DNA from: Hymenobacter negativus
GTDB taxonomy: Bacteria > Bacteroidota > Bacteroidia > Cytophagales > Hymenobacteraceae
Reading direction: 5' to 3'
Assembly (NCBI RefSeq): GCF_016056375.1
Contig: NZ_JAEDAE010000002.1
Coordinates: 310,001 to 374,000, forward strand
Length of the DNA: 64,000 nucleotides
This document shows, in pieces, positions 44,579-53,264 of the stretch; positions within the stretch are counted from its first letter, which is position 1; the number at the start of each line of letters is the position of its first letter. The position numbers were made by a program, and so were the translations under genes. The notes under the pieces were generated by a model. That model saw only the letters and a list, made by a program, of their open reading frames with translations, did not search any database and was not told the origin of the DNA.

Positions 44579-44699
44579 AGGGAAATGCGTTTGCGCTTAG
44601 CCAACCGCGAAGCCGCAGGTTTGTTGCAACGACGAATGAGCCGACCAAATGATGCATAGTGAGTAGATTTAGTCGCGCCTGCTTTCCTACGTAATTCCG

Positions 44700-45203
44700 A
44701 TGATACTGCGCCGTCCTAAGTACATAATAGTTGCGCTACTGCTATTCGCAACTGACTAAGCCTGCGCCCAAAAATGGTTTACACCTGATGTAGCCAGAGA
44801 GGTAGGCCGGGTACCGTGTAATAACTGCGTATTGGGGCATGGAGAAGCCTATTAAAATAGGGCCAAGTCAGATACGCCGGTGACTATGTTCGTTTTCGAT
44901 ACGATTGCCACTTATGCGCAGGGCAGAATAGTCGATATCAACACTGGTAAACCCATCAAAGCAGCCGTTATCCAGACGCGTTATTCCTGTTGGGAGGACT
45001 GTGAGGTAAAATCGGCGGCGGCCAACGAAGCCGGATTTTTCCGTCTGGGGTGGGTAGGCTGCCATGGTCCGAATGGTAGCCGGTCCAATCGCCCATTACT
45101 GATACGGGCCGTCGGCTATCAGACAATAAGTACGGAAGTAATTGAAATTGGTGGTGGAAGCTACTTGCACATTGAGCTTCTAGCATTACCCAAGCAACAC
45201 TAG
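44700..45203 (+). pseudogene. Decayed secreted carboxypeptidase-regulatory-domain protein
   Basis: One reading frame runs from the ATG at 44700 to the TAG at 45201-45203, broken by two TAA codons at 44757-44759 and 44853-44855. The first piece is a signal peptide ending in CAQ, cut by the first stop. The middle holds two Cys in VPCNNCVLGHGEAY. The last open piece, from GTG 44880, carries a carboxypeptidase-regulatory-like beta-sandwich: AQGRIVDINTGKPIKAAVIQ, ANEAGFFRL, and the end LLIRAVGYQ. Both stops differ from CAA (Gln) by one base. The last 107 residues alone could still be translated. The function of the ancestor is unknown. Confidence 0.65.
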
Positions 45204-45275
45204 AAGCTGGAAAATCTGCGAAGTTTTTGTCAATAATATTAGTAAATCATATTGCTAATCAAATGAGCTATTCTA

Positions 45276-45283
45276 TATCTTTG
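45276..45283 (+). promoter_or_regulatory. Promoter TTG-N21-TATCTTTG for the VOC gene
   Basis: TATCTTTG with TTG at 45252-45254 and a 21-base spacer is one of the best promoter matches in the window. It leaves a leader of about 85 bases before 45375. Confidence 0.6.
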
Positions 45284-45374
45284 CGGCGTCCCGGTCAGCC
45301 CGGATAGTGGAGAGGTAGCTAATCTCAATGGGCAGTGCCGGGCATCACATTTTCACCCCAACACCCTTATTCCC

Positions 45375-45794
45375 ATGCCCCAACTCGTTCCTTACCTCAA
45401 CTTTTCGGGCAATTGCCGCGAAGCCATGACGTTTTACCAGCAATGCCTGGGGGGCGACCTGAACATCATGCCCTTCGCTGGCACTCCCGCCGCCGAGCAC
45501 GTGCCATCCGCGGCCCAGAATGGCGTGATGCACGCTACCCTGCACAGCGGCGACCTGGTTCTGATGGCTTCCGATTCTCCGTTTCAGCCGGTGCAGGATG
45601 GGAATGGCAATAACCTCTCGCTCAATTGCCACAGCGAAGAAGAAATCGACCGGCTGTTTGCGGCCTTGGGTGAAGGCGGGCAGGTAACCATGCCGCTGGC
45701 CGACCAGTTCTGGGGAGCAAAATTCGGCATGGTCACCGACCAATTTGGCAAAAGCTGGATGTTTAACTACGACCGTGTTCAGCCGCAGCAATAG
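45375..45794 (+). CDS. VOC superfamily protein (PhnB-like)
   Basis: The 139-residue protein starts PQLVPYLNFSGNCREAMTFYQ, typical of PhnB-like members of the vicinal oxygen chelate group. GGDLNIMPF and GVMHATLHSGDLVLMASD follow, and DQFGKSWMFNYD ends the domain. Metal-binding His and Glu positions are not obvious. Members do various jobs and the function here is unknown. It stops before a very stable bidirectional terminator. Confidence 0.85.
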   Translation: MPQLVPYLNFSGNCREAMTFYQQCLGGDLNIMPFAGTPAAEHVPSAAQNGVMHATLHSGDLVLMASDSPFQPVQDGNGNNLSLNCHSEEEIDRLFAALGEGGQVTMPLADQFWGAKFGMVTDQFGKSWMFNYDRVQPQQ

Positions 45795-45828
45795 CCCCAT
45801 GCAGACACATTCCGCCGTTTGATAACCA

Positions 45829-45888
45829 AGGCTTAAAACAAACCAGCCCGCTGACTTTGCTGTCGGCGGGCTGGTTTGTTTTAAGCCT
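45829..45888. terminator. Bidirectional terminator with a 23-base perfect stem
   Basis: The stem pairs 45829-45851 with 45866-45888 without mismatch around a 14-base loop. It has A/T runs on both sides and lies between the convergent VOC and GH3 genes. Confidence 0.9.
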
Positions 45889-45894
45889 CAAAAA

Positions 45895-48888
45895 CTATTT
45901 CTGGGAAGCCTCTGCCGAAGCCAGCTTCTTGGCATTCTCTGCCGCCAACGACTTGTAAATAACCTCCTGAATACGCGTGCGGATGTTGTACTGGCGCAGC
46001 TTGTTATTGCCGGCATCGGGGTACACGCGGTTAGACAGGAAGATGTAGAGAATGTTGTTGTCCGGGTCCATCCACACGCAGGTGCCGGTGAAGCCGGTGT
46101 GGCCGAAAGTGCTGGCCGGCGAAAGGTTGCTGGTGGGGCCTTCGGGCTTGCTGGGGTCGCCGTGGTCCCAGCCCAGGCCGCGCCGCCCGCCGTTCTGGGG
46201 CCGGGCAAATTCCGTCACCACGGGGTTCTGGAAATAGCGGGTGCCGCCGTAGTTGCCGTTTTGCAGGTTCATCTGCATCAGCACGGCCAGGTCGTTAGCG
46301 GTAGCGAAGAGGCCGGCGTGGCCGCCCACTCCGCCCACTAGGGCGGCGGTTTGGTCGTGCACCGTGCCTTGCAACTGCTCGCGGCGGTAGTAGGTATCGT
46401 TTTCGGTGGGGGCAATGCAGCTTTTGGGAAAGCGCTGCAAAGGGTTATACGTCATACTACCCAAGCCCAGCGGCCGGTAGAAGTTGTCCTCCAAAAAGTT
46501 CTCAATCGGCTGCTTGAGAATCTTTTCGCACACGCGCTTCATCACAATAAAGCTCAGGTCCGAATATTCGGTGGGGTAGCGGTTTTTGATTTTGGGAAGC
46601 AAGCCGGAGCGCATGGTCCACGCCCAGACGGAGTCGTCGGCCGCCTTGGTGCTGTACTCGCCGGGCGCTACTTCGTTGGGAAAATCATCGGAGCGGGTGC
46701 TGGCGTAGAATGCAGACTTGAACTGCCCGTCGCGCAGGGTACGCTCCCACGTCGGGATGCCGGGCTTGAGGCCGGCCTGGTGAAGCAGCACGTCGCGCAC
46801 GGTCATGTCGCGCTTGTTGGTGCGGGCCAACTCGGGCAGGTAGGTAGACACCTTCTCCTCGATGTTCAGCTTGCCCTGGTCCTTGAGGTACATCACGGCT
46901 TGCAGCGTGCCGGCCACCTTCGTCACCGAGGCCAAGTCGTATAAGGTGCTGCTGGTCACGGGCTGGCTCTGGTCGTAGGTGCAGTAGCCGTAGCTCTGGT
47001 CGAATACCACGGTGCCGTTTTTCGCCACCAGCACCTGGCAGCCGGGGGCGGCGGCGTAGGTCTGGCTTTCGAGGGCAATGTTGTCAATCTGAGCCAGCAC
47101 CCGCGAGCTCAGGCCCTGACTTTCGGGCACGGCGTAGCGCAGACGATGCAGGTCGGCGGTGGCAATGCCGAGGTTGGTTTTGAGCGTGGGCGACACCGTA
47201 ACGGGTAGTTTGCCCCGCGCCGGCAGCGCGCCGAACAGCACCTGCGGCACCACCAGCTGCGCCGCGTAATGGTCCTCATAGCCGCACACCAGCGTGCGCG
47301 CGCTTTCTAAAAACTTCAATGAATAGGCGTTGCCCATGGCCACCACCACCGTTTTAACGCGCTTGTTGGCCTGTAGCTGCTTAATAAATTTCATCGCCCC
47401 ATCGCCAATGCCGTAGTTGTGGCTGGGCGTGTTGTTCATCTGGTGCAGGCTCACTACCACCACGTTATAGCCTTGCAGCCGGCTGCTGATACGGGCAAAC
47501 GTGGAGTCAGGCGCGTAGCGGTCGGGCACGGCATACACCGGGCCGGGCTGGTACTTGTTGAAGATGGTAGCATACGGCCCTTCCGCCTGCGTGCCGATGG
47601 TGATGGCCGCAATGCGCAGCGTATCGAGCCGCTGGAAGGGGAGGAGCTGGTCGTCGTTTTTGGCAACGGTCACGGCGTGCTCGAAAATGCTTTGAGCCAA
47701 TACTTTCGAGGCCGGCAGGTTCAGGCTGTCGCGCAAGGTGCGCAGGTTTACGGGCTGGTAGCGGTTCAGGCCAGCCCAGTACTTGGCCCGCAGAATTTTT
47801 TTAACCCGCAGGTCCAAATCAGCCTGCGTGAGCTTGCCGGCTGCCACTGCTTCGCGGATGCGCAGCAGCGCCGACGGCACGTCTTCCGAAAACAGCAGCA
47901 CGTCGTTGCCGGCGGCCAGGGCCAGGGCGTCCAGCTCACCGTCTTTGTAAAGCTTGCTCACGCTCTTCATATTGAGCGCATCGGTGAAAACCAAGCCTTT
48001 AAAGCCCATTTTATCCTTTAGCAAGTCCGTTACCAGCGCGTGCGAGAGGGTGGTGGTTTTGGCATCCGTTGTGTCAAACAGCGGCATGTAGAGGTGGGCC
48101 ACAATCACGCCCATCACCCCGGCCTCGAACGACTGCTGGAACGGCACCAGGTCCACTTTCGTGAGGCGGGCCATGTCGGTGTTGATAACCGGCAGCGAGA
48201 CGTGCGAGTCGGTATCGGTATCGCCGTGGCCGGGGAAGTGCTTGGCCACAGCCATCACATTATTATCCTGCAAGCCCTTGATGTACTGAATGCCCAACGT
48301 GGCTACCCGGTTCTGGTCCTCGCCAAACGAGCGGTTGCCGATGACGGGGTTGCCAGGGTTGGAATTCACGTCGAGCACCGGCGCGAAGTCGATGTGCACG
48401 CCCAGCGCCCGCATTTTGCGGGCAATGTCGCGGCCCATCTGGTACACGTATTTAGGGTCATCCATGGCACCCAGCGTCATCTGCTTGGCGAAGTGAGCCG
48501 AGGAATCGAGGCGCATGTCGAGGCCCCATTCGGCGTCCATGGCAATGAGCAGCGGCACTTTGGCGGCGGCCTGCAGACGGTTGGCCATCAGGGCCTGGCG
48601 CTTAGGGCCGCCCTGCATAAACATCACGCCGCCAATGTTATAGTTGCGCACCAGCCGCTCGATGCGCTCGACGTGGCTGCGGTCCTTGTTAGAATACGCG
48701 GCCACCATAAAAAACTGGCCCAGGCGCTGGTCGGGCGTGAGCGAGTTGAACACGCTGTCGACCCAGGCCGTCTCGACCGGGCCGGATGGCAGCGGGTCGG
48801 CGGGCAGTTTTTTTACTTCGGAAAACGACAGCAACAGTCCCGCCGCCAGCAGCAGGGCCGCCATGGTAAGCTGGAAAGGGATGCGCAT
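45895..48888 (-). CDS. Beta-N-acetylglucosaminidase (GH3) fused to a class C-like beta-lactamase
   Basis: From the start complementary to 48888 the protein has 997 residues; a start at 48918 would add ten. A signal segment (TMAALLLAAGLLLSFS) opens it. The GH3 part (about 45-590) has AMDAEWGLDMRL, NRSFG, the KHFPGHGDTDTDSH block near residue 214 and the nucleophile in VFTDALNMKS near residue 300. The beta-lactamase/serine hydrolase part (about 605-975) has the S-x-x-K motif in LASVTKVAG near residue 655, YSDLSF and HTGFTG. It probably cleaves GlcNAc from peptidoglycan fragments and handles a second substrate with the C-terminal domain. The fusion type is known in Bacteroidota. Confidence 0.92.
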   Translation of the reverse strand: MRIPFQLTMAALLLAAGLLLSFSEVKKLPADPLPSGPVETAWVDSVFNSLTPDQRLGQFFMVAAYSNKDRSHVERIERLVRNYNIGGVMFMQGGPKRQALMANRLQAAAKVPLLIAMDAEWGLDMRLDSSAHFAKQMTLGAMDDPKYVYQMGRDIARKMRALGVHIDFAPVLDVNSNPGNPVIGNRSFGEDQNRVATLGIQYIKGLQDNNVMAVAKHFPGHGDTDTDSHVSLPVINTDMARLTKVDLVPFQQSFEAGVMGVIVAHLYMPLFDTTDAKTTTLSHALVTDLLKDKMGFKGLVFTDALNMKSVSKLYKDGELDALALAAGNDVLLFSEDVPSALLRIREAVAAGKLTQADLDLRVKKILRAKYWAGLNRYQPVNLRTLRDSLNLPASKVLAQSIFEHAVTVAKNDDQLLPFQRLDTLRIAAITIGTQAEGPYATIFNKYQPGPVYAVPDRYAPDSTFARISSRLQGYNVVVVSLHQMNNTPSHNYGIGDGAMKFIKQLQANKRVKTVVVAMGNAYSLKFLESARTLVCGYEDHYAAQLVVPQVLFGALPARGKLPVTVSPTLKTNLGIATADLHRLRYAVPESQGLSSRVLAQIDNIALESQTYAAAPGCQVLVAKNGTVVFDQSYGYCTYDQSQPVTSSTLYDLASVTKVAGTLQAVMYLKDQGKLNIEEKVSTYLPELARTNKRDMTVRDVLLHQAGLKPGIPTWERTLRDGQFKSAFYASTRSDDFPNEVAPGEYSTKAADDSVWAWTMRSGLLPKIKNRYPTEYSDLSFIVMKRVCEKILKQPIENFLEDNFYRPLGLGSMTYNPLQRFPKSCIAPTENDTYYRREQLQGTVHDQTAALVGGVGGHAGLFATANDLAVLMQMNLQNGNYGGTRYFQNPVVTEFARPQNGGRRGLGWDHGDPSKPEGPTSNLSPASTFGHTGFTGTCVWMDPDNNILYIFLSNRVYPDAGNNKLRQYNIRTRIQEVIYKSLAAENAKKLASAEASQK

Positions 48889-48971
48889 CAGCCCCGTAGG
48901 GTTGGTGGGTTGGTTCAAGGGGCAAACGGGCCGCGGGGGCCGTACTTTTGTCGTGAGTTACAACGGAACCC

Positions 48972-49006
48972 GCCGGCCGGGTTTGGAGGTTCCAAACCCG
49001 GCCGGC
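48972..49006. repeat. Perfect GC-rich hairpin (GCCGGCCGGGTTTGGA arms)
   Basis: Two perfect 16-base arms (48972-48987 and 48991-49006) surround a three-base loop. There is no T run, so it is not a classical terminator. It may be another type of intergenic repeat. Confidence 0.75.
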
Positions 49007-49069
49007 TCCGGCGCGAAACGCAACGGTGCGAGCCGTAAAATTTCGCTTTGGAACTCCGCTATTTAGCCG

Positions 49070-49077
49070 CAAAGGTA
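49070..49077 (-). promoter_or_regulatory. Reverse -7 element TACCTTTG upstream of the GH3 gene
   Basis: On the minus strand TACCTTTG matches the consensus. The leader to the GH3 start would be about 175 bases. Confidence 0.4.
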
Positions 49078-49207
49078 CGCAACAAACCCCCGCGCGGGTT
49101 CACAACGCGGTCAATTTGTGGTTATTGTTGGGCGCGTTTCCACTTGTTTACGTGCTGATTAGCTCTATACGTTTCTTCTGCGCGGGTCTTTGCCCACGCT
49201 ACTGCTT

Positions 49208-51280
49208 ATGCCTGATATCATTCACCTGCTTCCCGAATACCTCGCCAACCAGATTGCGGCCGGCGAGGTGGTGCAGCGTCCCGCCTCGGTGGTGAAGGAG
49301 CTGCTGGAAAATGCCGTTGACGCCGGTGCCACCCAAATTCAACTTATTGTAAAAGAGGCCGGCAAGCAGCTGGTGCAAGTGGTCGATAACGGGGCCGGCA
49401 TGAGCCCCACCGACGCCCGCATGAGCCTGGAGCGCCACGCCACCAGCAAAATCCGCTCGACCGAAGATTTATTTAAAATCCGCACGCTCGGCTTTCGGGG
49501 CGAGGCGCTGGCCAGCATCGCGGCCGTGGCGCAGGTCGAAATCCGCACCAAGCAGCCCGACCAGGACACCGGCACGCTCATTCTGGTCGAGGGCTCGCAA
49601 ATCACCAGCCAGCAGCCCACCGCCTGCCCGGACGGTACCAGCATCGCGGTCAAAAACCTGTTTTTCAACGTGCCCGCCCGGCGCAACTTCCTCAAGAGCA
49701 ACGCCGTGGAAATGCGGCACATTCTGGATGAGTTTCAGCACGTGGCGCTGGCCAATCCGCAGATTGCCTTTTCGCTGTATCAGAATGAGCTGGAAGTGTT
49801 TGGGCTGCCCGCCGGCAAGCTCAGCCAGCGCATTGTGGCGCTGCTGGGCAACGGGTATAAGGAGCAGCTGGCGGCTTGCGAGGAGGTAACACATTCCATC
49901 TCGGTGCGCGGCTTCGTGGGCAAGCCGGAGTCGAGCAAGAAAAGCCGGGGCGACCAGTTTTTTTTCGTGAATAACCGCTTCATTCGCTCGGCCTACCTCA
50001 ACCATGCTGTGCTGGCAGCTTACGAAGGCCTGCTGGCCCGCGACACGCATCCGTTCTACGTGCTGTTTCTGGAGCTCGACCCCAAGGCCATTGACATCAA
50101 CGTGCACCCGACCAAGACGGAAATCAAGTTCGAGGACGAGAAAACCGTGTACGCCGTAGTGCGCGCCGCCGTGAAGCAGAGCCTGGGCCTGCACAACATT
50201 GCGCCCTCACTGGACTTCGACGGCGACGTGAATTTTGCGCCCATCCGACCGCTGCGGGCCGGCAAGGGCCTCGGCGGCATTCCCACCGAGGTCGACGACC
50301 ACCTGCCCGCCGCCACGCCGCTGGCCCGCGCCGCCAACTCCGACGGCTACCGCCCCGACGACCTGGCCGCCGCTACCCGCACCGCCAGCAGCTCCGGCTT
50401 CTCAAGTTTCAACGCCGACACCCGCCGCGACGGCTTCGAGCGCCAGGTGCCGCCGCGCCCCACCGAGCAGGCCCGCCGCGAGCTCGAGGCTTTCTACCGC
50501 GAATTGGGCCAGCCCGTGCGCGAAACCGCGAGCATCGACGCCGTCACGGTTCGCAGCTTCGAAACGCCAACGCCGGCCGCACCGGCAGAAACTTTTGCTG
50601 CTGGTTTTACTGCACGAGACGTTGCGACAAGCAGTCCGAATGAGCTTTCACTGGGCCTGGCTTTGCCTGAAGTGCCTGCCAGCCGGACTACACCGGCCCG
50701 CGAGGGCGGCGCCGGCAGCCGTGCCGTGCAGGTGCAGCAACGCTTCGTGCTGGTGCCCGTGAAGTCGGGCGTGCTGCTGATTGACCAGGAAGCGGCCCGC
50801 GAGCGGATTCTGTATGAGCAGTATCGGCAGGAGTTGGGCCGGGCCGTGGGCACGTCGCAAACGCTACTGTTTCCGCGCACGGTCACATTTTCGCCGGCCG
50901 ATTTTGCCGTGCTGCGCGAGCTCACTGAGCCGCTGCACGCGCTGGGCTTCATCTTTAATGAGTTCGGGCCAAGCACCATTGCCGTAGAAGCCATTCCGGC
51001 CGGCATGCCCGCGCAGGACGAGAAAGAGTTGCTGGAAAGCCTCATTGAGCAGTTTCGCACCACTGCCGGCCCGCTCAAGCTCGACCAGAGCGAGAGCTTG
51101 GCCCGCGCCCTGGCCCGGCGCGTAGCCGCTGGCACGGCCGCCGCCCGTTTGCCCGAATCCGAGCTCAATGCGCTGGCCGACCGCCTCTTCGCCTGCCAAA
51201 CCCCCGGCTATACCCCCGACGGCCGCAAAACCCTCGTACTCCTCGATGGCCAGCAGCTGGCCGATTTCTTCCGTAAATAG
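49208..51280 (+). CDS. mutL: DNA mismatch repair protein MutL
   Basis: The ATG at 49208 gives 690 residues starting MPDIIHLLPEYLANQIAAGEV (in part); 49190 would add six. The GHKL ATPase has ELLENAVDAGAT, VVDNGAGM, HATSKI and TLGFRGEALASI. The long linker (about 350-490) is Pro/Ala/Arg-rich. In the C-terminal domain the endonuclease motif DQHA-x2-E-x4-E reads DQEAARERILYE, and the CPHGRP motif reads TPDGRK, so metal-binding residues are replaced. MutL couples MutS recognition to strand removal. The two rhomboid genes follow after an inverted repeat. Confidence 0.95.
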   Translation: MPDIIHLLPEYLANQIAAGEVVQRPASVVKELLENAVDAGATQIQLIVKEAGKQLVQVVDNGAGMSPTDARMSLERHATSKIRSTEDLFKIRTLGFRGEALASIAAVAQVEIRTKQPDQDTGTLILVEGSQITSQQPTACPDGTSIAVKNLFFNVPARRNFLKSNAVEMRHILDEFQHVALANPQIAFSLYQNELEVFGLPAGKLSQRIVALLGNGYKEQLAACEEVTHSISVRGFVGKPESSKKSRGDQFFFVNNRFIRSAYLNHAVLAAYEGLLARDTHPFYVLFLELDPKAIDINVHPTKTEIKFEDEKTVYAVVRAAVKQSLGLHNIAPSLDFDGDVNFAPIRPLRAGKGLGGIPTEVDDHLPAATPLARAANSDGYRPDDLAAATRTASSSGFSSFNADTRRDGFERQVPPRPTEQARRELEAFYRELGQPVRETASIDAVTVRSFETPTPAAPAETFAAGFTARDVATSSPNELSLGLALPEVPASRTTPAREGGAGSRAVQVQQRFVLVPVKSGVLLIDQEAARERILYEQYRQELGRAVGTSQTLLFPRTVTFSPADFAVLRELTEPLHALGFIFNEFGPSTIAVEAIPAGMPAQDEKELLESLIEQFRTTAGPLKLDQSESLARALARRVAAGTAAARLPESELNALADRLFACQTPGYTPDGRKTLVLLDGQQLADFFRK

Positions 51281-51288
51281 GGCGGTTT

Positions 51289-51356
51289 GTAGAGACGCAT
51301 ATTTGCGTCTCGGCGCTCGCACCGTTGAATGCCGAGACGCAATTGTGCGTCTCTAC
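51289..51356. repeat. Inverted repeat, GTAGAGACGCA type
   Basis: The arms 51289-51314 and 51331-51356 are 26 bases with two mismatches and begin GTAGAGACGCA, with TTGCGTCTCGGC. It starts eight bases after the mutL stop. Similar GTAGAGACGC palindromes are common in cyanobacterial and Bacteroidota genomes. Confidence 0.85.
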
Positions 51357-51378
51357 CGTCGGCGCACAACCGCCGTAC

Positions 51379-51386
51379 TAGCTTTG
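51379..51386 (+). promoter_or_regulatory. Putative -7 element TAGCTTTG before the first rhomboid
   Basis: TAGCTTTG matches the consensus and lies 52 bases before the ATG at 51439. No -33 box. Confidence 0.4.
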
Positions 51387-51438
51387 CGCCCACTACTTTC
51401 AATCGCTCGCCCACTGTGCGAGGGCGTTTTCCCAAAGC

Positions 51439-52233
51439 ATGTTCAATCTCACTCCCACAGTTCGTAATTTGTTGATTGCGAACGTTCTGTTTCTGGTTGC
51501 CCAGCAGAGCCTGTTGCCACTCATTACCCAGGTCGGCAGCTTATACCCCATCGGTTCGCCGTACTTTTTCCCCTGGCAGTTCTTTACCTATATGTTCTTG
51601 CATGCCGGCTGGGGCCATTTGATTTCCAACATGTTTGGCCTGATTTCCTTCGGGCCGCTGCTGGAGCAGCGCTGGGGCGCGTCGCGCTTCCTCACCTTCT
51701 GGCTGATTTGCGGCGTGGGGGCCGGCTTGCTCTACGAAGGTGTGCGCGGCTACGAGATGCACAAGATGGAAGTGGCGCGGCAGGAGTTTCACCAGTCGCC
51801 CACCGGAGGGGATTTTGCCAATTTCTTCCGTTCATACTTCCCCGATGCCACCGGCTACGAGAGCCTAGCCGGCGCACTGGAGCGCAACCCGCAAAACGCG
51901 GAGTACATCAATGCCGCCACCCACGCCGTGGACGGGGCCGTCATCGAAACCCGCAATTCACCCAACGGCGGCATGCTGGGCGCTTCGGGGGCGCTATTCG
52001 GCATCCTGTTCGCTTTCGCCTACCTCTTTCCCAATACGGAGCTGATGCTACTGCTCTTTCCGTTTCCCATCAAAGCGAAGTATTTTGTGTTCCTCTACGC
52101 CTTGTACGAGTTGTACAACGGCGTGCACCGCACGCCCGGCGACAACGTGGCCCATTTTGCCCATCTTGGCGGCTTGCTGATTGGTTTTATCGTCCTCAAA
52201 TTCTGGGAGCAGGGCCGGGAACGGTTTTATTAG
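51439..52233 (+). CDS. Rhomboid family intramembrane serine protease
   Basis: The 264-residue protein has six helices. The catalytic Ser is in GASGALFGI (about residue 180) and the His in HFAHLGGLL (about residue 240). WGHLISNMFGLISFG holds the conserved HxxxN of the second helix (H, N). A 90-residue loop between helices two and three, common in Bacteroidota rhomboids, is hydrophilic. It cleaves membrane proteins; targets are unknown. A second, different rhomboid starts 89 bases later. Confidence 0.92.
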   Translation: MFNLTPTVRNLLIANVLFLVAQQSLLPLITQVGSLYPIGSPYFFPWQFFTYMFLHAGWGHLISNMFGLISFGPLLEQRWGASRFLTFWLICGVGAGLLYEGVRGYEMHKMEVARQEFHQSPTGGDFANFFRSYFPDATGYESLAGALERNPQNAEYINAATHAVDGAVIETRNSPNGGMLGASGALFGILFAFAYLFPNTELMLLLFPFPIKAKYFVFLYALYELYNGVHRTPGDNVAHFAHLGGLLIGFIVLKFWEQGRERFY

Positions 52234-52322
52234 GGATTGGTTGTTAATATAAAATATAACCGGGCCGCCCCGGCGGCAAATCCGTTTAATTCGTAGCATC
52301 TGTTTACTTCCCGATACGTGCC

Positions 52323-53258
52323 ATGAGCATCGTTCAAGACATCCGCACTGCCTTCAGCCGCCGCGACAATGCCCTCATGCAGCTCATCATGCTCAATGTG
52401 CTGGTGTTTGCGGGCCTGATTGTGGTGCAGGCCGTGATGACCATTACCAGCAGCAGCGGGTATTTCCCGTTGTTGCTGCGCCAGTTTGAACTGTCGTCGG
52501 CGCTGCCGGAATTCATTCGCCACCCCTGGACCGTCCTCACCTACGCTTTCACGCACACCACCTACCAGAAAAGCTTCTTCGACGGCCTGCTGCACATCCT
52601 GTTCAACATGCTGAACCTGTACTGGTTCGGGCAGCTCATTCGCGAGTACCTCGGCAACCGACGGCTCGTGAGCATCTACATTCTGGGCGCGCTGGCGGGC
52701 GCAGCTTTCTTCCTACTCAGCTTCAACCTGATTCCGGCCTTCCAGCCCGGCTTGGGCAGCCCCATGAACGGGGCGTCGGCGGCCGTTTCGGCCATTATCG
52801 TAGCAGCCGCTACGCTGCTGCCCGACTACACGTTCATGGTCATCCTCATCGGCCCGGTAAAAATCAAGTGGATTGCGGCCGTCGTGATTCTGCTCTCGCT
52901 GGCCGGGCTTAGCGGTGGCAACCCGGGTGGCATGATGGCCCATCTGGGCGGGGCCTTGTTGGGCTTCGTCTTTATCAAGCAGTTGCAGAACGGGCGCGAT
53001 TTAGGCCGCCCGGTGCAGGCCGTTGGCAACTGGTTCAGCCGCCTCAGCAGCCCGCGCCCCGCCATGCGCGTGAGTAGCAGCACGCGCCGCCCCGAACCCG
53101 TGACTGCATCCTCTATGAGCAGCAGCAAGAAGCCCGCTACCCCCGGCCAGCCCTTACAGGACGAAATCGACAGCATTCTGGACAAGATTTCGCGCTCCGG
53201 TTACGAGAGCCTTTCCAAGGAAGAAAAGCAGAAGCTCTTCCGCGCCAGCCAGCAGTAG
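52323..53258 (+). CDS. Rhomboid family protease with C-terminal tail domain
   Basis: The 311-residue protein has six helices. HILFNMLNLYWFG holds the HxxxN motif, the Ser is in GASAAVSAI (about residue 142), and the His in GGMMAHLGGAL (about residue 204). After residue 225 a low-complexity Ser/Arg/Pro stretch leads to a short helical domain, DEIDSILDKISRSGYESLSK, like the DUF6576 tail of Bacteroidota rhomboids. Both catalytic residues are kept. It is probably transcribed with the preceding rhomboid. Confidence 0.92.
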   Translation: MSIVQDIRTAFSRRDNALMQLIMLNVLVFAGLIVVQAVMTITSSSGYFPLLLRQFELSSALPEFIRHPWTVLTYAFTHTTYQKSFFDGLLHILFNMLNLYWFGQLIREYLGNRRLVSIYILGALAGAAFFLLSFNLIPAFQPGLGSPMNGASAAVSAIIVAAATLLPDYTFMVILIGPVKIKWIAAVVILLSLAGLSGGNPGGMMAHLGGALLGFVFIKQLQNGRDLGRPVQAVGNWFSRLSSPRPAMRVSSSTRRPEPVTASSMSSSKKPATPGQPLQDEIDSILDKISRSGYESLSKEEKQKLFRASQQ

Positions 53259-53264
53259 CCGGGC

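Larger units (their letters stand above)
48889..49207. other. 319-base divergent gap with hairpin and promoter elements, no gene
   Basis: No convincing reading frame lies here. It holds a perfect GC-rich hairpin at 48972-49006 and, on the minus strand, TACCTTTG at 49070-49077, a candidate promoter for the GH3 gene. On the plus strand TACTTTTG at 48943-48950 could serve mutL with a long leader, but it lacks a -33 box. Confidence 0.5.

Noticed and set aside
44880..45203. Intact 107-residue cytosolic protein
   Set aside because: The same frame upstream holds a signal peptide and mature start interrupted by two stops, so a decayed secreted protein is the better reading.
48943..48950. TACTTTTG as the main mutL promoter
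   Set aside because: It would leave a leader of about 250 bases including a strong hairpin, and no -33 box is present.
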